From Leptolyngbya boryana PCC 6306 (GTDB lineage Bacteria; Cyanobacteriota; Cyanobacteriia; Leptolyngbyales; Leptolyngbyaceae): 64,000 nucleotides of DNA. Under the pieces are notes generated by a model. That model did not search any database, was not told where the DNA came from, and worked only from the letters and a program-made list of their open reading frames with translations. Position 1 is the stretch's first letter. Every line of letters begins with the position of its first letter. The position numbers and the translations under genes are program-made. This document shows, in pieces, positions 8,418-17,562 of this stretch. The DNA lies in assembly GCF_000353285.1 (NCBI RefSeq), contig NZ_KB731324.1, positions 2,684,577 to 2,748,576 of the forward strand, written 5' to 3'.

Positions 8418-9203
8418 CTAGACTGAAATTCTCAACAAGAATCCTCCGTTCGTCGTGACAATCAAATCCTTCTCAAACACTACGATGCCCGACGGAATTT
8501 GATATTTTGCTGTTTTCACATCCGCGATCGTCGAAACTTTTCCCGCTTGATCGACTGCGACGACTAACCCTGCATTCGTCGTCGCCACAATTTGATCGCG
8601 CCAAATCGCCACATTAAAGGGCAATCCAAACCCTGCCTCTTGCAAATTGACGATCGCTTTCACGTCTCCTTTCTCGCTCACCCGCACCAAATGCCCACTC
8701 GACTGCGCCACAACCACAGAATCGCCTTGCACGACTAGCCCAAACGGATTCTTAAACTCAGTCAAATTCGCGATCGCTTTCACTTCCCCTTTTTGGCTCA
8801 CTCGAACCAACTCACTTGTCGATTCGATCACATCCGTCGAGACTGTGACCCAATACTCATCTCGAAACACCGTCACCCCAAACGGCGCACCATAAGCCCC
8901 ACTCTGACGAGATAAATCCGCGATCGTCTCTACTTTGCCATCGGGTTTCACCCGCATTAAATAATGCTGAGGCAGAAAACCTGATACCGTCGCAATCACA
9001 TCATTGCCTTGAGCGGTCATCCCAAACGGGACACCTAACTCATCCTTCATAAAATTCGCGATCGCCGAACTTTCTCCCTGGGGTGTCACTCTCAATAGTT
9101 GCCCATCTAACAACGGCACAATCAGATCCCCTTGCCTCACCGTAATATTCTGAGGGGTATAGATATTTAGCTTTTGAGAAATCACGGAGAGAGTTGCCAT
9201 CAT
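8418..9203 (-). CDS. Beta-propeller-like repeat protein, unknown function
   Basis: A 261-residue protein made of about five repeats of 45-50 residues, each carrying a variant of the form (L/Y)xRVxxxGxVxxIANL followed by PFG(V/M)xVxxDxxxV(A/T). Examples are LLRVTPQGESSAIANF, LMRVKPDGKVETIADL, LVRVSQKGEVKAIANL and LVRVSEKGDVKAIVNL. This is the layout of SMP-30/NHL-like propellers. No signal peptide or catalytic motif is seen. A propeller of this size could bind a ligand or partner, but no function can be given. Starts at ATG 9203 or 9200. Confidence 0.65.
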   Translation of the reverse strand: MMATLSVISQKLNIYTPQNITVRQGDLIVPLLDGQLLRVTPQGESSAIANFMKDELGVPFGMTAQGNDVIATVSGFLPQHYLMRVKPDGKVETIADLSRQSGAYGAPFGVTVFRDEYWVTVSTDVIESTSELVRVSQKGEVKAIANLTEFKNPFGLVVQGDSVVVAQSSGHLVRVSEKGDVKAIVNLQEAGFGLPFNVAIWRDQIVATTNAGLVVAVDQAGKVSTIADVKTAKYQIPSGIVVFEKDLIVTTNGGFLLRISV

Positions 9204-9527
9204 CTCAGAAAGTTTAGAAAAGTTGATAAGAATTCAAGCAGAAGGAACTCCGCTAGTATTCTGGGGTCAAAAAAGCTTGTGATTTCTAAGCGTAGCAATG
9301 TTACCCTCTACATGCGGTGCAAACCTCAACTTCTATTTAGAATTTGATTCATTGACCTGACGTAGACATCCTCGGTATTCCTGCGCTTGAATCGCCATAT
9401 AACTCATGTAAAATAACCAAGTTTCCAAAGTCACTTTACATTGAAGAAAGAAATCGCGCAGATCTAACCCGATGAGGTTTGAGTAATTTGCAATCCGTAG
9501 ACAACCGTTAAATTTCTAGAAAGCCCG
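9204..9527. other. Intergenic region, 324 bases
   Basis: Divergent region between the propeller gene and the HpsJ-like gene. It must hold promoters for both. I see no RNA gene, strong hairpin or convincing small coding frame in it. Confidence 0.5.
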
Positions 9528-10346
9528 ATGAAAGCAACGAATTCACTTCCCACCGCCCCCTTCGTCCTCCGACTCGTCGGCATCATTATGATTGTGTCGT
9601 CGATGGTGGACTATATTTCGGTTCTAATTCCGCCGAATTTCTCTGATAAAGCCTGGTTCGCGAACGTTGTCACACAAATCGTCGATCGTGGAATCATCCC
9701 ACTCGTCGGTTTTGCCTTCCTCTTCGCCGGTGCATTCCTAGAAAGCGGTTCTTTCAATCTCGGAGAGCGCGTTAAACCTGTGATGTCGTTCCGGTTCTGG
9801 GCGATGCTGCTGTCTTTGCTCCTCGGGTTGGTGTTCCTCATTGCTTTCCCGCTGCACTTAAACAATACCCGTCAGGTTTCGGATCAGGCGCTAGAGCGCA
9901 TCGATCGAGAAGCAAAAGACGCAGAAAATCAACTCAATACCCAAGTTCAACAGCGTCAAGATCAGATCACTGCTGCGCTGCGTGACCCGAATCAGAGCAA
10001 ACAATTGGATGATCAACTCAAACAAATTGATGCAGCGATCGCCAGTGGTCAATTAAAAGGAGATCAACTCACTCAAGCCCAACGAGCGCAGAAAGAACTG
10101 CAAGCGCTAAAAGCGAATCCCAATTCGGTTGCCGATCGTGCAAAAGAATTCCGCAACACACAATTGACTTCAATTCGCGAACGGCGCACTCAAGCCGAGA
10201 ATCAAGCGAGAAACGAATTCTGGAAAACTGGAATTCGAGTCGGGATTAGCAGCTTACTGCTTTCGCTGGCGTACTTCGTGATCGGGTGGTCAGGATTACG
10301 CGAGTTGGGTGTAATTGGTGGGAAGCGCAAGCCTGTAATGCGATAA
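9528..10346 (+). CDS. HpsJ-like membrane protein
   Basis: A 272-residue protein with three hydrophobic segments near the N-terminus (about residues 12-34, 50-71 and 84-106), a long charged coiled-coil stretch rich in Q, D and K (about 110-225), and a final membrane helix (about 232-258). This layout and the start APFVLRLVGIIMIVSSMVDY match proteins annotated as HpsJ family in filamentous cyanobacteria, linked to hormogonium polysaccharide export and motility. The coiled coil would lie on one face of the membrane. A glycosyltransferase gene follows after a terminator, which suits a polysaccharide context. Family assignment is moderate. Confidence 0.6.
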   Translation: MKATNSLPTAPFVLRLVGIIMIVSSMVDYISVLIPPNFSDKAWFANVVTQIVDRGIIPLVGFAFLFAGAFLESGSFNLGERVKPVMSFRFWAMLLSLLLGLVFLIAFPLHLNNTRQVSDQALERIDREAKDAENQLNTQVQQRQDQITAALRDPNQSKQLDDQLKQIDAAIASGQLKGDQLTQAQRAQKELQALKANPNSVADRAKEFRNTQLTSIRERRTQAENQARNEFWKTGIRVGISSLLLSLAYFVIGWSGLRELGVIGGKRKPVMR

Positions 10347-10370
10347 AAATCTGAGACTGCTTGCAAGATT

Positions 10371-10418
10371 AAAAAGGCAAATGGGGAGAACTAGAAGGTG
10401 ATCCCCTTTGCCTTTTTT
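10371..10418 (+). terminator. Terminator after the HpsJ-like gene
   Basis: Long stem between 10371-10387 and 10402-10417 (AAAAAGGCAA... with ...TTGCCTTTTT, one bulged T), ending in a run of seven T. It overlaps a TTG that could extend the next gene, which argues for that gene starting at ATG 10426. Confidence 0.85.
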
Positions 10419-10425
10419 TACGGTT

Positions 10426-11286
10426 ATGTTTTCTATTTTCATCCTGACGCACAACGAAGAAGTCGAAATCGCTGCATGTATCGAATCAGCGTTGTTGTCA
10501 GATGATGTAATCGTTGTCGATTCTTGTAGCGATGATCAAACGATCGCGATCGCAAATTCTTATCCCGTTCGCGTGATTCAACATCCGTTTGAAAGTCACG
10601 GCAAACAGCGCACCTGGATGCTGCAATCTGTCCCTGTGAAACACGAATGGGTATACATCCTCGAAGCCGATGAGCGGATGACGCCGGAACTGTTTCAAGA
10701 ATGCCTCGACACAATTCAAACAGCCGAGCATATCGGCTATTACGTGGCAGAGCGCGTGATGTTTATGGGCAAATGGATTCGCCGCAGCACGCAATATCCG
10801 AGATATCAGTTGAGACTCTTTCAGAAAGAAAAAGTTTGGTTTACCGATTACGGACATACTGAACGCGAAGTCGTAGACGGAACCACTGGATTTCTCAAAG
10901 AAACTTATCCGCATTACACCTCTGGTAAAGGCTTCAGCCGCTGGATTGATAAACATAATCGCTATTCGACAAATGAAGCGATCGAAACGATCCATCAACT
11001 TGAAACCGGAGGCTTAAATTGGAGCGCGCTATTTTTTGGCAAATCTGAAGTCGAACGGCGACGGGCATTAAAGGATCTGTCGCTGCGACTGCCTTTTCGA
11101 CCGTTGATTCGATTTTTCTATATGTATCTGCTCTTAGGTGGGATGTTTGACGGCTATCCAGGATTTACCTGGTGTATGCTGCAAGCGTTTTACGAATATT
11201 TAATTACGCTGAAGGTTTGGGAACTCCAGCATCAGCCTGTAGACTCTCCCAAACTCGTCACACCGATCCTAGAAAATGTTAAATAA
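10426..11286 (+). CDS. Family 2 glycosyltransferase
   Basis: A 286-residue inverting glycosyltransferase of the GT2 (GT-A fold) family. The start MFSIFILTHNEEVEIAACIE is classic; VVDSCSDDQT gives the nucleotide-binding acidic pair and ILEADERMTPEL the DXD-like metal site. The WaaE/LgtF-like subgroup that adds sugars to lipopolysaccharide or polysaccharide cores fits best. The C-terminal third is hydrophobic in places (RPLIRFFYMYLLLGGMFDGYPG), suggesting membrane contact. ATG 10426 is preferred because an upstream TTG lies inside the terminator hairpin. Acceptor and donor sugar are unknown. Confidence 0.85.
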   Translation: MFSIFILTHNEEVEIAACIESALLSDDVIVVDSCSDDQTIAIANSYPVRVIQHPFESHGKQRTWMLQSVPVKHEWVYILEADERMTPELFQECLDTIQTAEHIGYYVAERVMFMGKWIRRSTQYPRYQLRLFQKEKVWFTDYGHTEREVVDGTTGFLKETYPHYTSGKGFSRWIDKHNRYSTNEAIETIHQLETGGLNWSALFFGKSEVERRRALKDLSLRLPFRPLIRFFYMYLLLGGMFDGYPGFTWCMLQAFYEYLITLKVWELQHQPVDSPKLVTPILENVK

Positions 11287-11513
11287 TATACAGATCGTGT
11301 TCGGATATGTCGAGCGGGGATCAATGATTAAATAAGAAAGCTTAGAAATTCCTCAAATTCTCAACCTTTCTTTACAATATTAATAAACAGAGTAGATGCT
11401 GATTGCAAGATTTTTTGAGGAGCGTTCCTAATTGCGATTCAAGAATCGAAATCTACTTTTAAGGTAACGTCTACACTGAATGGCATAGCTGCCGTTAGAT
11501 GAAGGAGATATCT

Positions 11514-12206
11514 GTGATCCATCGTCTTAAGCAAGATCTAAAAAACGACCTGATCGCCGGATTACTGGTTGTAATTCCGTTGGCAACGACGATTTGGCTG
11601 ACGTATACGATCGCGAATTGGGTGATCAATTTCCTGACGCGCGTTCCGAAACAATTGAATCCTTTTGACGGCTTACATCCGCTCTTAGTGAATCTGCTCA
11701 ATTTTATCGTAGGGCTAGCGGTTCCTCTGTTCAGTATTCTGTTTATCGGTTTGATGGCACGGAATATCGCGGGGCGTTGGCTCTTGGATGTCGGTGAGCA
11801 AGTTTTGCAGGCAATTCCGCTAGCGGGTGCGATTTATAAAACGCTGAAACAATTGCTCGAAACGGTATTACGCGATTCGAGTGGAAAGTTTCGCCGCGTC
11901 GTTTTGGTGGAATATCCGCGTGAGGGAGTTTGGTCACTAGGATTTGTCACGGGTGCGATCGGAGCCGAGGTGCAATCGCATTTCAAAACGGATATGCTGA
12001 GCGTCTTTATTCCCACGACTCCCAATCCGACCACGGGCTGGTATGCCGTTGTGCCTGAGAATTCGGTGATTAATTTGTCGCTGCCGATCGAAGATGCGTT
12101 CAAGGTAATTATCTCAGGTGGGATTGTCAGCCCAGACTCAATGAATGTGATTACGACTTCGACAACTACGAAACCTCCTTTAGTTGAAGCAACGGCGGAC
12201 GAGTAG
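11514..12206 (+). CDS. DUF502 membrane protein
   Basis: A protein of about 230 residues with two N-terminal helices (LIAGLLVVIPLATTIWLTYTI and a second around VNLLNFIVGLAVPLFSILFIGL), then a soluble domain with AIPLAGAIYKTLKQLLETVL and VVLVEYPREGVWSLGFVTGA. These are the marks of DUF502, whose function is unknown. The start chosen is GTG 11514, because an AAGGAG ribosome site at 11502-11507 sits 6 bases before it; the ATG at 11499 lies upstream of and overlaps that site. A HAD hydrolase follows 29 bases downstream. Confidence 0.85.
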   Translation: MIHRLKQDLKNDLIAGLLVVIPLATTIWLTYTIANWVINFLTRVPKQLNPFDGLHPLLVNLLNFIVGLAVPLFSILFIGLMARNIAGRWLLDVGEQVLQAIPLAGAIYKTLKQLLETVLRDSSGKFRRVVLVEYPREGVWSLGFVTGAIGAEVQSHFKTDMLSVFIPTTPNPTTGWYAVVPENSVINLSLPIEDAFKVIISGGIVSPDSMNVITTSTTTKPPLVEATADE

Positions 12207-12235
12207 TACGCTTGAGGGGAATTTGAGGAGGTTGT

Positions 12236-13006
12236 ATGCCGGGTTCCCCTAGTGTGTTGGCGTTAGATTTTGATGGTGTAATTTGTGATGGTCTGAAAGA
12301 ATATTTCCAGACCTCTTGGCAGGCTTACGCGCAAATTTGGCAGACGGATACGACGCCGAATGAGCAGATCGCACCTGCTTTTTATCGATTGCGTCCGGTG
12401 ATTGAGACGGGCTGGGAAATGCCTATTTTGATCCGATCGCTGGTAGTCGGTGTGCAAGAAGAAGAGATTTTGCAGAATTGGCTGACGATCGCGACTCAAA
12501 CGATTGAGAAAGAGCAATTAAAACCGTTAGAGATCAGTGCAGCGGTCGATGGAATTCGCGATCGCAAAATTGCAACCGATTTAGACAACTGGCTGGCAGA
12601 GCATGAATTTTATCCGGGCGTGATCGATCGACTGAATACAATTTTGAATAGCTCAACTGATTTTTTCATCATCAGTACAAAAGAAGGACGATTTATCAAG
12701 CAGCTTCTGAAACAGGAAGGGATTGAGTTAGCAGATTCGCAAGTGTACGGCAAAGAATCGAAGCGACCGAAACCACAGGTTTTGAAAGAACTCCAACAGG
12801 TTTATCAGGGTGCGATCTGGTTTGTTGAGGATCGATTGAAAACCTTACAGGCAGTTGAGCAGCAGGAATCGTTGCAAGAGGTCGAATTATTTCTAGCAGA
12901 TTGGGGATATAACACGCGATCGGAGCGAGAAGAGGCGCAGAATAGCGATCGAGTTCATCTAATTTCTTTGCAACAATTTGGACAAGACTTTCCGAATTGG
13001 CTGTGA
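12236..13006 (+). CDS. HAD-superfamily hydrolase
   Basis: A 256-residue phosphatase-like protein. Motif I is LALDFDGVICDG, with nucleophile Asp11 and acid/base Asp13. Motif II is the Ser/Thr of FFIISTKEGRFIK, motif III the Lys in ESKRPKP, and motif IV the acidic pair in IWFVEDRLKTL. A helical cap lies between motifs I and II. The substrate cannot be read. A GAGGAGG ribosome site precedes ATG 12236. It ends 3 bases from the convergent Uma2 gene and may be co-transcribed with the DUF502 gene. Confidence 0.85.
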   Translation: MPGSPSVLALDFDGVICDGLKEYFQTSWQAYAQIWQTDTTPNEQIAPAFYRLRPVIETGWEMPILIRSLVVGVQEEEILQNWLTIATQTIEKEQLKPLEISAAVDGIRDRKIATDLDNWLAEHEFYPGVIDRLNTILNSSTDFFIISTKEGRFIKQLLKQEGIELADSQVYGKESKRPKPQVLKELQQVYQGAIWFVEDRLKTLQAVEQQESLQEVELFLADWGYNTRSEREEAQNSDRVHLISLQQFGQDFPNWL

Positions 13007-13009
13007 TGC

Positions 13010-13897
13010 TTATTCAGTTTGAAGCTGTTGTACCTCAGTTTCAGTTAGCCCTGTGATCTGACTGACTTGCTCGATCGACATTCCTGTTTGCAGGAGATTT
13101 CGAGCAACTTGCAGTAGTTGAGATTCTGCTTGATTGGCGCGTTGCCGTTCTTGCTCTGCATCAGTCAGTATCCAATTGCCTTGATCGTCGTACCACCGTA
13201 ACCAAGACCGACAAATTCCCTCAAATTCGCCTTGCCACAAGCCCAGTCCGATTTCCAGTTCTGGAATCCAAATCCGAGAATTTTCAGGATCAAGGGGTTG
13301 TGCTTGATATTTTCCACCCACCAGTTTGAAGAAATGCACCTGATCGTCATAGCGACTAAACACAATGTAGTAAGGAACGCGCAAAATCTGCTCGTAAACC
13401 TTCCATTTTGAAGGAGGTTTCTCTGACTTTTGACCTTTCGCTGTCGGCGTTTCAGATGCTTCTCTCACAGGTTGAAGGGGTTCCAACTCGATCTCTGGAG
13501 TATCAGCATAGGAACCCAAATCTTCTTTTTCTGTCCCAGGTGACAACAGTTCAACGACCACAAAGGGCGCACGTCGTTCTTGCCAGATCACATAGCTATT
13601 GCGGAGATCTCGCCCTTGATACAGACGCGGAACTCCGATCGACAAAAACCAATCTGGGCGCTTGTACCATTGCGGATGTGCGCTGTCGTAATACAGGTTT
13701 AACTCTGCTCCCGTAAAAAATTGATCAGTTACGGATTGGCTTAGTCGCAAGGTGCGGCTGAGAAGTTGAGGTTGAAGATCGTGAAATTCGTCGGGCAAAC
13801 CAGGCTCCTCTGGATTCTCGCTGGGCAAATCATACATCGTTGGGAGCGTTTGCCAGGGAGGAAGTGGTGGATCGGGCTGGGGAAATGGTGAAGTCAT
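13010..13897 (-). CDS. Uma2-family (PD-(D/E)XK-like) protein
   Basis: A 295-residue member of the Uma2/DUF820 restriction-endonuclease-like family that is expanded in cyanobacteria. The core includes KRPDWFLSIGVPRLYQG (the PD acidic residue), PFVVVELLSPGTEKED (the ExV motif), and VYEQILRVPYYIVFSRYDD. The C-terminal extension after the nuclease core is a short coiled segment rich in Q and E, followed by a small helix-turn-helix-like end (SIEQVSQITGLTETEVQQL). The biological role of the family is unsettled. Confidence 0.85.
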   Translation of the reverse strand: MTSPFPQPDPPLPPWQTLPTMYDLPSENPEEPGLPDEFHDLQPQLLSRTLRLSQSVTDQFFTGAELNLYYDSAHPQWYKRPDWFLSIGVPRLYQGRDLRNSYVIWQERRAPFVVVELLSPGTEKEDLGSYADTPEIELEPLQPVREASETPTAKGQKSEKPPSKWKVYEQILRVPYYIVFSRYDDQVHFFKLVGGKYQAQPLDPENSRIWIPELEIGLGLWQGEFEGICRSWLRWYDDQGNWILTDAEQERQRANQAESQLLQVARNLLQTGMSIEQVSQITGLTETEVQQLQTE

Positions 13898-14163
13898 AAT
13901 AGATCAGCGATCGATGAGACTCTACTCTCATATTGTGCCGGATTATTGGGGAAGGCACGAACGCGATCGCTCTCGAAAGATAAGTTGTTTTATCAACCTA
14001 ATTACGAGATGGAATTACGTAAATTACGAATTTGTGTCATATAAAACAGGAATAACCGCTTCTACTCAGTAATATCCCTGATATTTTTTCATCACAATGA
14101 TACTGTGTGCAATAGTCGATCGATTTCATTGCAAACGTTGCTTGATGTATAAGAGGGGCAAAA

Positions 14164-14715
14164 ATGAGGAACATGGGTTCAGTCTTTTTAGCACTTGCCA
14201 TAGGGACGACATTGACAGTTTCTGAGGGGGCTTCTGCACAATCTACACCACCAGCAGGGCAGCAAATTCAGTACACTGGTTCTTTTACAAATGCAACTCA
14301 TAATCTGAGCGGTGAAGTCCTCATTAATCTGAGCTTTGGCTCCGATGATCAGGTCTCCGGCTATATCAACTTTACAAATTATCCTAACGCTCGTGCGCTA
14401 TGCGGAGCAGGTAAGCTTACTGGGCGCAGACAAGGTAAAACATTGCAGTTTAGATTTGTCTCTGATGATCCAGATCCAGGTTGTGGTTTCGATCGAGGTT
14501 GGATATTTACAGGTAGCGCTACGCTTTCAAGCGATCGCAGTGCGATCGAAAATGGAACTTACCAGGTTATCCTTAGAGGGCGACGTGTTGAGAGTACTGG
14601 CATCTTTAGAGCCACTGCTCAGAATGTTGATCCGGTTGCGACTCGGATGCGGCAACTATCTTTACGGGAACAAGTTGGCTATCTGACCCAACTTATCAAA
14701 ACTGGTAGTGAATAA
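14164..14715 (+). CDS. Secreted domain, front half of a stop-split HEAT-repeat gene
   Basis: The 183 residues start with a signal peptide (MRNMGSVFLALAIGTTLT, cleavage likely after GASAQS), followed by a beta-rich domain of about 120 residues with paired Cys in ALCGAGKL and DPGCGFDRG, and end in a helical segment TRMRQLSLREQVGYLTQL. The TAA stop at 14713-14715 is followed in the same frame, without another stop, by a HEAT-repeat region up to 15345. The helical end and the residues just after the stop read as one continuous helix pair, so this was probably the N-terminal half of one protein. An AGAGGGG ribosome site precedes ATG 14164. I do not recognise the beta domain. Confidence 0.65.
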   Translation: MRNMGSVFLALAIGTTLTVSEGASAQSTPPAGQQIQYTGSFTNATHNLSGEVLINLSFGSDDQVSGYINFTNYPNARALCGAGKLTGRRQGKTLQFRFVSDDPDPGCGFDRGWIFTGSATLSSDRSAIENGTYQVILRGRRVESTGIFRATAQNVDPVATRMRQLSLREQVGYLTQLIKTGSE

Positions 14716-14739
14716 GACCAGGCTAAAGCAAGAGAGATT

Positions 14740-15345
14740 TTGAAAACAGCACCCCCCGATGCAATTCCCTACTTAATTCCCTATCTGAAAGAGTCATCAC
14801 CAGAAGTTCGCAAGGTTGTTGTTCTCTCCTTTGTTGGGATGAAAAGGTCAGCAGAACCAGCAATTCCCCACATCATTCCGCTACTAGAGGACTCAGATGA
14901 ATGGGTGCGGGCTTACTCCGTCATGGTTTTATTGAATATGGGAGAATCATCCAGTCCCTTCATTCCGCAACTGACGCGATCGCTGAAAGATCCATTTGTG
15001 ACAGTTCGTTATTTATCGGCGCAGGTATTAGGAGAGATAGGAGTCGCCGCTAAGTCTGCAATTCCTCATCTCATTCCGCTGTTGAAAGAGTCCAATGTCT
15101 TTCCTCGTTCTGCGGCAGTAAATGCTTTAGGAAAGATGGGAGAGTCTGCACGAGTTGCGATTCCCCAAATCATTCCGTTGTTGAAAGACAAAATGATTCG
15201 GGAGGATGCTGCTCTTGCTCTAGGAAAGATAGGAGAGCTTGCACGAGTTGCGATTCCCCAAATCATTCCGTTATTGAAAGATCCAGACCCAAAAGTTGTG
15301 GATGCAGCGAGAGCTGCGCTAAGAAACTTGGGGTATCAGGAATAG
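14740..15345 (+). pseudogene. HEAT-repeat region, back half of the stop-split gene
   Basis: About 200 residues forming six HEAT/PBS-lyase-like repeats, each starting with IP(Y/H/Q)(L/I)IP-LK and ending with a helix such as AAVNALGKMGES. The frame is identical to that of the preceding gene (offset 576 bases, 192 codons) and is separated from it only by the TAA at 14713-14715 and eight codons. No ATG starts it; the first usable codon is TTG 14740, with a weak AGAGAG upstream. It is either the lost tail of a single secreted HEAT protein, a product of read-through, or a coupled second gene. HEAT repeats are protein-binding solenoids. No catalytic residues are visible. Confidence 0.65.
15128..15281 (+). 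repeat. Recent DNA-level duplication of one HEAT unit
   Basis: Bases 15128-15188 and 15221-15281 are almost identical (about 57 of 61 bases the same), 93 bases or 31 codons apart. This is higher identity than protein constraint alone would give and points to a recent internal duplication. Confidence 0.8.
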
Positions 15346-15387
15346 TCTGAACGAATCGCATGCTGCAACAAGTAGGCAAATAAAACA

Positions 15388-15420
15388 AGAAGTCCAGCTT
15401 TTCAAATCGGCTGGACTTCT
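15388..15420. terminator. Bidirectional terminator between HEAT gene and ilvB
   Basis: Perfect 11-bp stem (AGAAGTCCAGC at 15388-15398, GCTGGACTTCT at 15410-15420) with an 11-nt loop. On the minus strand a T-rich stretch follows (TGTTTTATTTG), so it mainly serves ilvB. Confidence 0.8.
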
Positions 15421-15440
15421 GAAAAATTGGGTCGATCGCG

Positions 15441-17279
15441 CTAAATTTTCGCGCCGCAATTTGGACAGAACTTATTCGTCGGAAGATTTTCAGTGCCACA
15501 ACTTGCACATTGAACGGTTTCCGCCGCCCGTTCTAGCAATTTCCGCTCAGGGAGTCCGATCATTTGAGCATTGCTCTTACCGGATGGAACCATCGGATAA
15601 CAGTTCTCATTCTTCTTGACGCGGACATCCATCAGAACGGGGCCTGGATGAGCGATCATTTCAGCGATCGCACTCTTCAACTCTTCGCGCGTTTCGACAA
15701 TCATGCCTTTAATGCCAAACGCCTCTGCCAATTTGACAAAATCCGGCGTTCCCACTTGCATGTTGGAATTCGAGTAGCGCTCATCATAGAAGGCTTCTTG
15801 CCACTGCCGCACCATCCCTTGCCAACCGTTGTTGACAATCACGGTCTTCACATTGATGCCGTACTGTGCCAGAGTTCCTAATTCTTGAATGTTCATCTGA
15901 ATACTGGCATCGCCACTGATACAGATCACTTCTTCATCGGGAACTGCCACTTTCGCACCCATTGCCGCAGGCATACCAAAGCCCATCGTGCCAAGCCCCG
16001 CACTGGAAATCCAACGACGTGGTCCATTTTTCAAGAACTGTGCTGCCCACATCTGGTGCTGTCCGACATCTGTCGTGTAGAAAGCATGAGGTGCTTGTCG
16101 TCCGACTTCTGCAATGACTTCTTGGGGAGAGAGAACACCTGGATATTCGGGAACCACGAGCGGATAATCTTCACGCCAACGATCGATTCGTGCAAGCCAT
16201 GCCTCTGTCTGATTTGGATTCGCCGGATCATTCTCGTCTGCACTGCGCTCTAACAAGTCGGTTAAAACTTGTTTCACATCGCCCACGATTGGCACATCGG
16301 GCAAGCGAACTTTACCGACCTCTGCCGGATCGATATCAATGTGAATGACTTTTGCACGAGACGCAAATTCGTCGAGTTTTCCGGTCACACGATCGTCAAA
16401 TCTCGCCCCAACTGCAATCAGCAAATCGCATTCCGTGACCGCAAAGTTTGCATAAGCTGTGCCATGCATCCCCAACATGCCGACCGAAAGCGGATGATGC
16501 TCATCAAATGCGCCAATGCCCATCAAAGTTGTCGTCACGGGCAGTTTGAAGCGTTCAGCCAGTTCTTTTACTTCTGCATGTGCGCCTGCTGCGATCGCGC
16601 CACCACCCACATAAAGCAGAGGTTTCTGAGCCTGACGAATCAATTTCAAAGCTTGTCCAATTTGGCGCGGATTGCCCTTCGTCGTCGGGCGATATCCCGT
16701 CAAGCGAACTGATCCGGGATCGATTGGCTCATACTCAAATTGCTCAACGCCGACATCTTTGGGCACGTCGATCAACACAGGACCAGGTCTGCCCGTGCTA
16801 GCGATAAAGAAGGCTTCTGCCACAATGCGCGCCATGTCGCGAGGGTCACGCACCACATAGGAATGCTTGACGATCGGTAAAGTAATGCCGTAGATATCTG
16901 TTTCCTGGAAAGCATCACTGCCGATCGCAGGTCGAGGCACCTGACCGGTAACGATAACCATCGGAATCGAATCCATGTGAGCCGTAGCGATTCCGGTGAC
17001 GAGGTTCGTCGCTCCGGGACCTGAGGTTGCGAAACACACACCGACTTGACCCGTGGCACGGGCATAGCCATCTGCGGCATGTGCTGCACCTTGTTCGTGG
17101 CGCACAAGAATATGCTGTAGAATTCCGGCTTTTTCGGCACGGTAAAGCTCATCGTAGATCGGGAGAATTGCTCCGCCTGGGTAGCCAAAAATATGTTTAA
17201 CACCGTGGCGACTGAGACTATCGATTAAAGCAAAAGCACCCGTCACCCGTTGGACTGCCGATCGTTGCTGCAATTGCAC
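15441..17279 (-). CDS. ilvB: Acetolactate synthase large subunit with C-terminal zinc ribbon
   Basis: A thiamine-diphosphate enzyme for the first common step of valine, leucine and isoleucine synthesis. The 612 residues show [15 protein letters not shown], catalytic Glu in [17 protein letters not shown], the FAD/central region, and the ThDP motif [12 protein letters not shown]...NN. The biosynthetic form is clear from its length and [14 protein letters not shown]-like region. Unusually, the last 25 residues are [19 protein letters not shown], a four-cysteine zinc ribbon not present in the classical enterobacterial enzyme. The small subunit gene is not in the window. A terminator follows; the upstream 283 bases should hold the promoter. 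Confidence 0.92.
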   Translation of the reverse strand: MQLQQRSAVQRVTGAFALIDSLSRHGVKHIFGYPGGAILPIYDELYRAEKAGILQHILVRHEQGAAHAADGYARATGQVGVCFATSGPGATNLVTGIATAHMDSIPMVIVTGQVPRPAIGSDAFQETDIYGITLPIVKHSYVVRDPRDMARIVAEAFFIASTGRPGPVLIDVPKDVGVEQFEYEPIDPGSVRLTGYRPTTKGNPRQIGQALKLIRQAQKPLLYVGGGAIAAGAHAEVKELAERFKLPVTTTLMGIGAFDEHHPLSVGMLGMHGTAYANFAVTECDLLIAVGARFDDRVTGKLDEFASRAKVIHIDIDPAEVGKVRLPDVPIVGDVKQVLTDLLERSADENDPANPNQTEAWLARIDRWREDYPLVVPEYPGVLSPQEVIAEVGRQAPHAFYTTDVGQHQMWAAQFLKNGPRRWISSAGLGTMGFGMPAAMGAKVAVPDEEVICISGDASIQMNIQELGTLAQYGINVKTVIVNNGWQGMVRQWQEAFYDERYSNSNMQVGTPDFVKLAEAFGIKGMIVETREELKSAIAEMIAHPGPVLMDVRVKKNENCYPMVPSGKSNAQMIGLPERKLLERAAETVQCASCGTENLPTNKFCPNCGAKI

Positions 17280-17562
17280 TGGGGGAACCTCGTCAAGTAT
17301 TACGCGATTTGGATAAATTGGAAGAAATTTGTATCGTAGGATGCAAGCAATAAGAATATAGTGTAAAACTGATCCCTATTTGTGTCGAGAGAATTGACTC
17401 AAGATATTTTCAAAATGCCCGATGACTGGGGAGTTTGAGCAATCTGAGTGTGAAAAAGCGGTCAGAAAAGCCTGACAATACCGAATTTTTGGGTTGAATC
17501 TATTGTCGATCGCGGGCCAATCGGATTCGGCATCGAAATAGACAAAACTTCTAAAACCAACC

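Noticed and set aside
14129-14153. TTGCAA and TATAAG as a promoter of the secreted-domain gene
   Set aside because: Spacing is only 13 bases and the -10 lies too close to the start codon.
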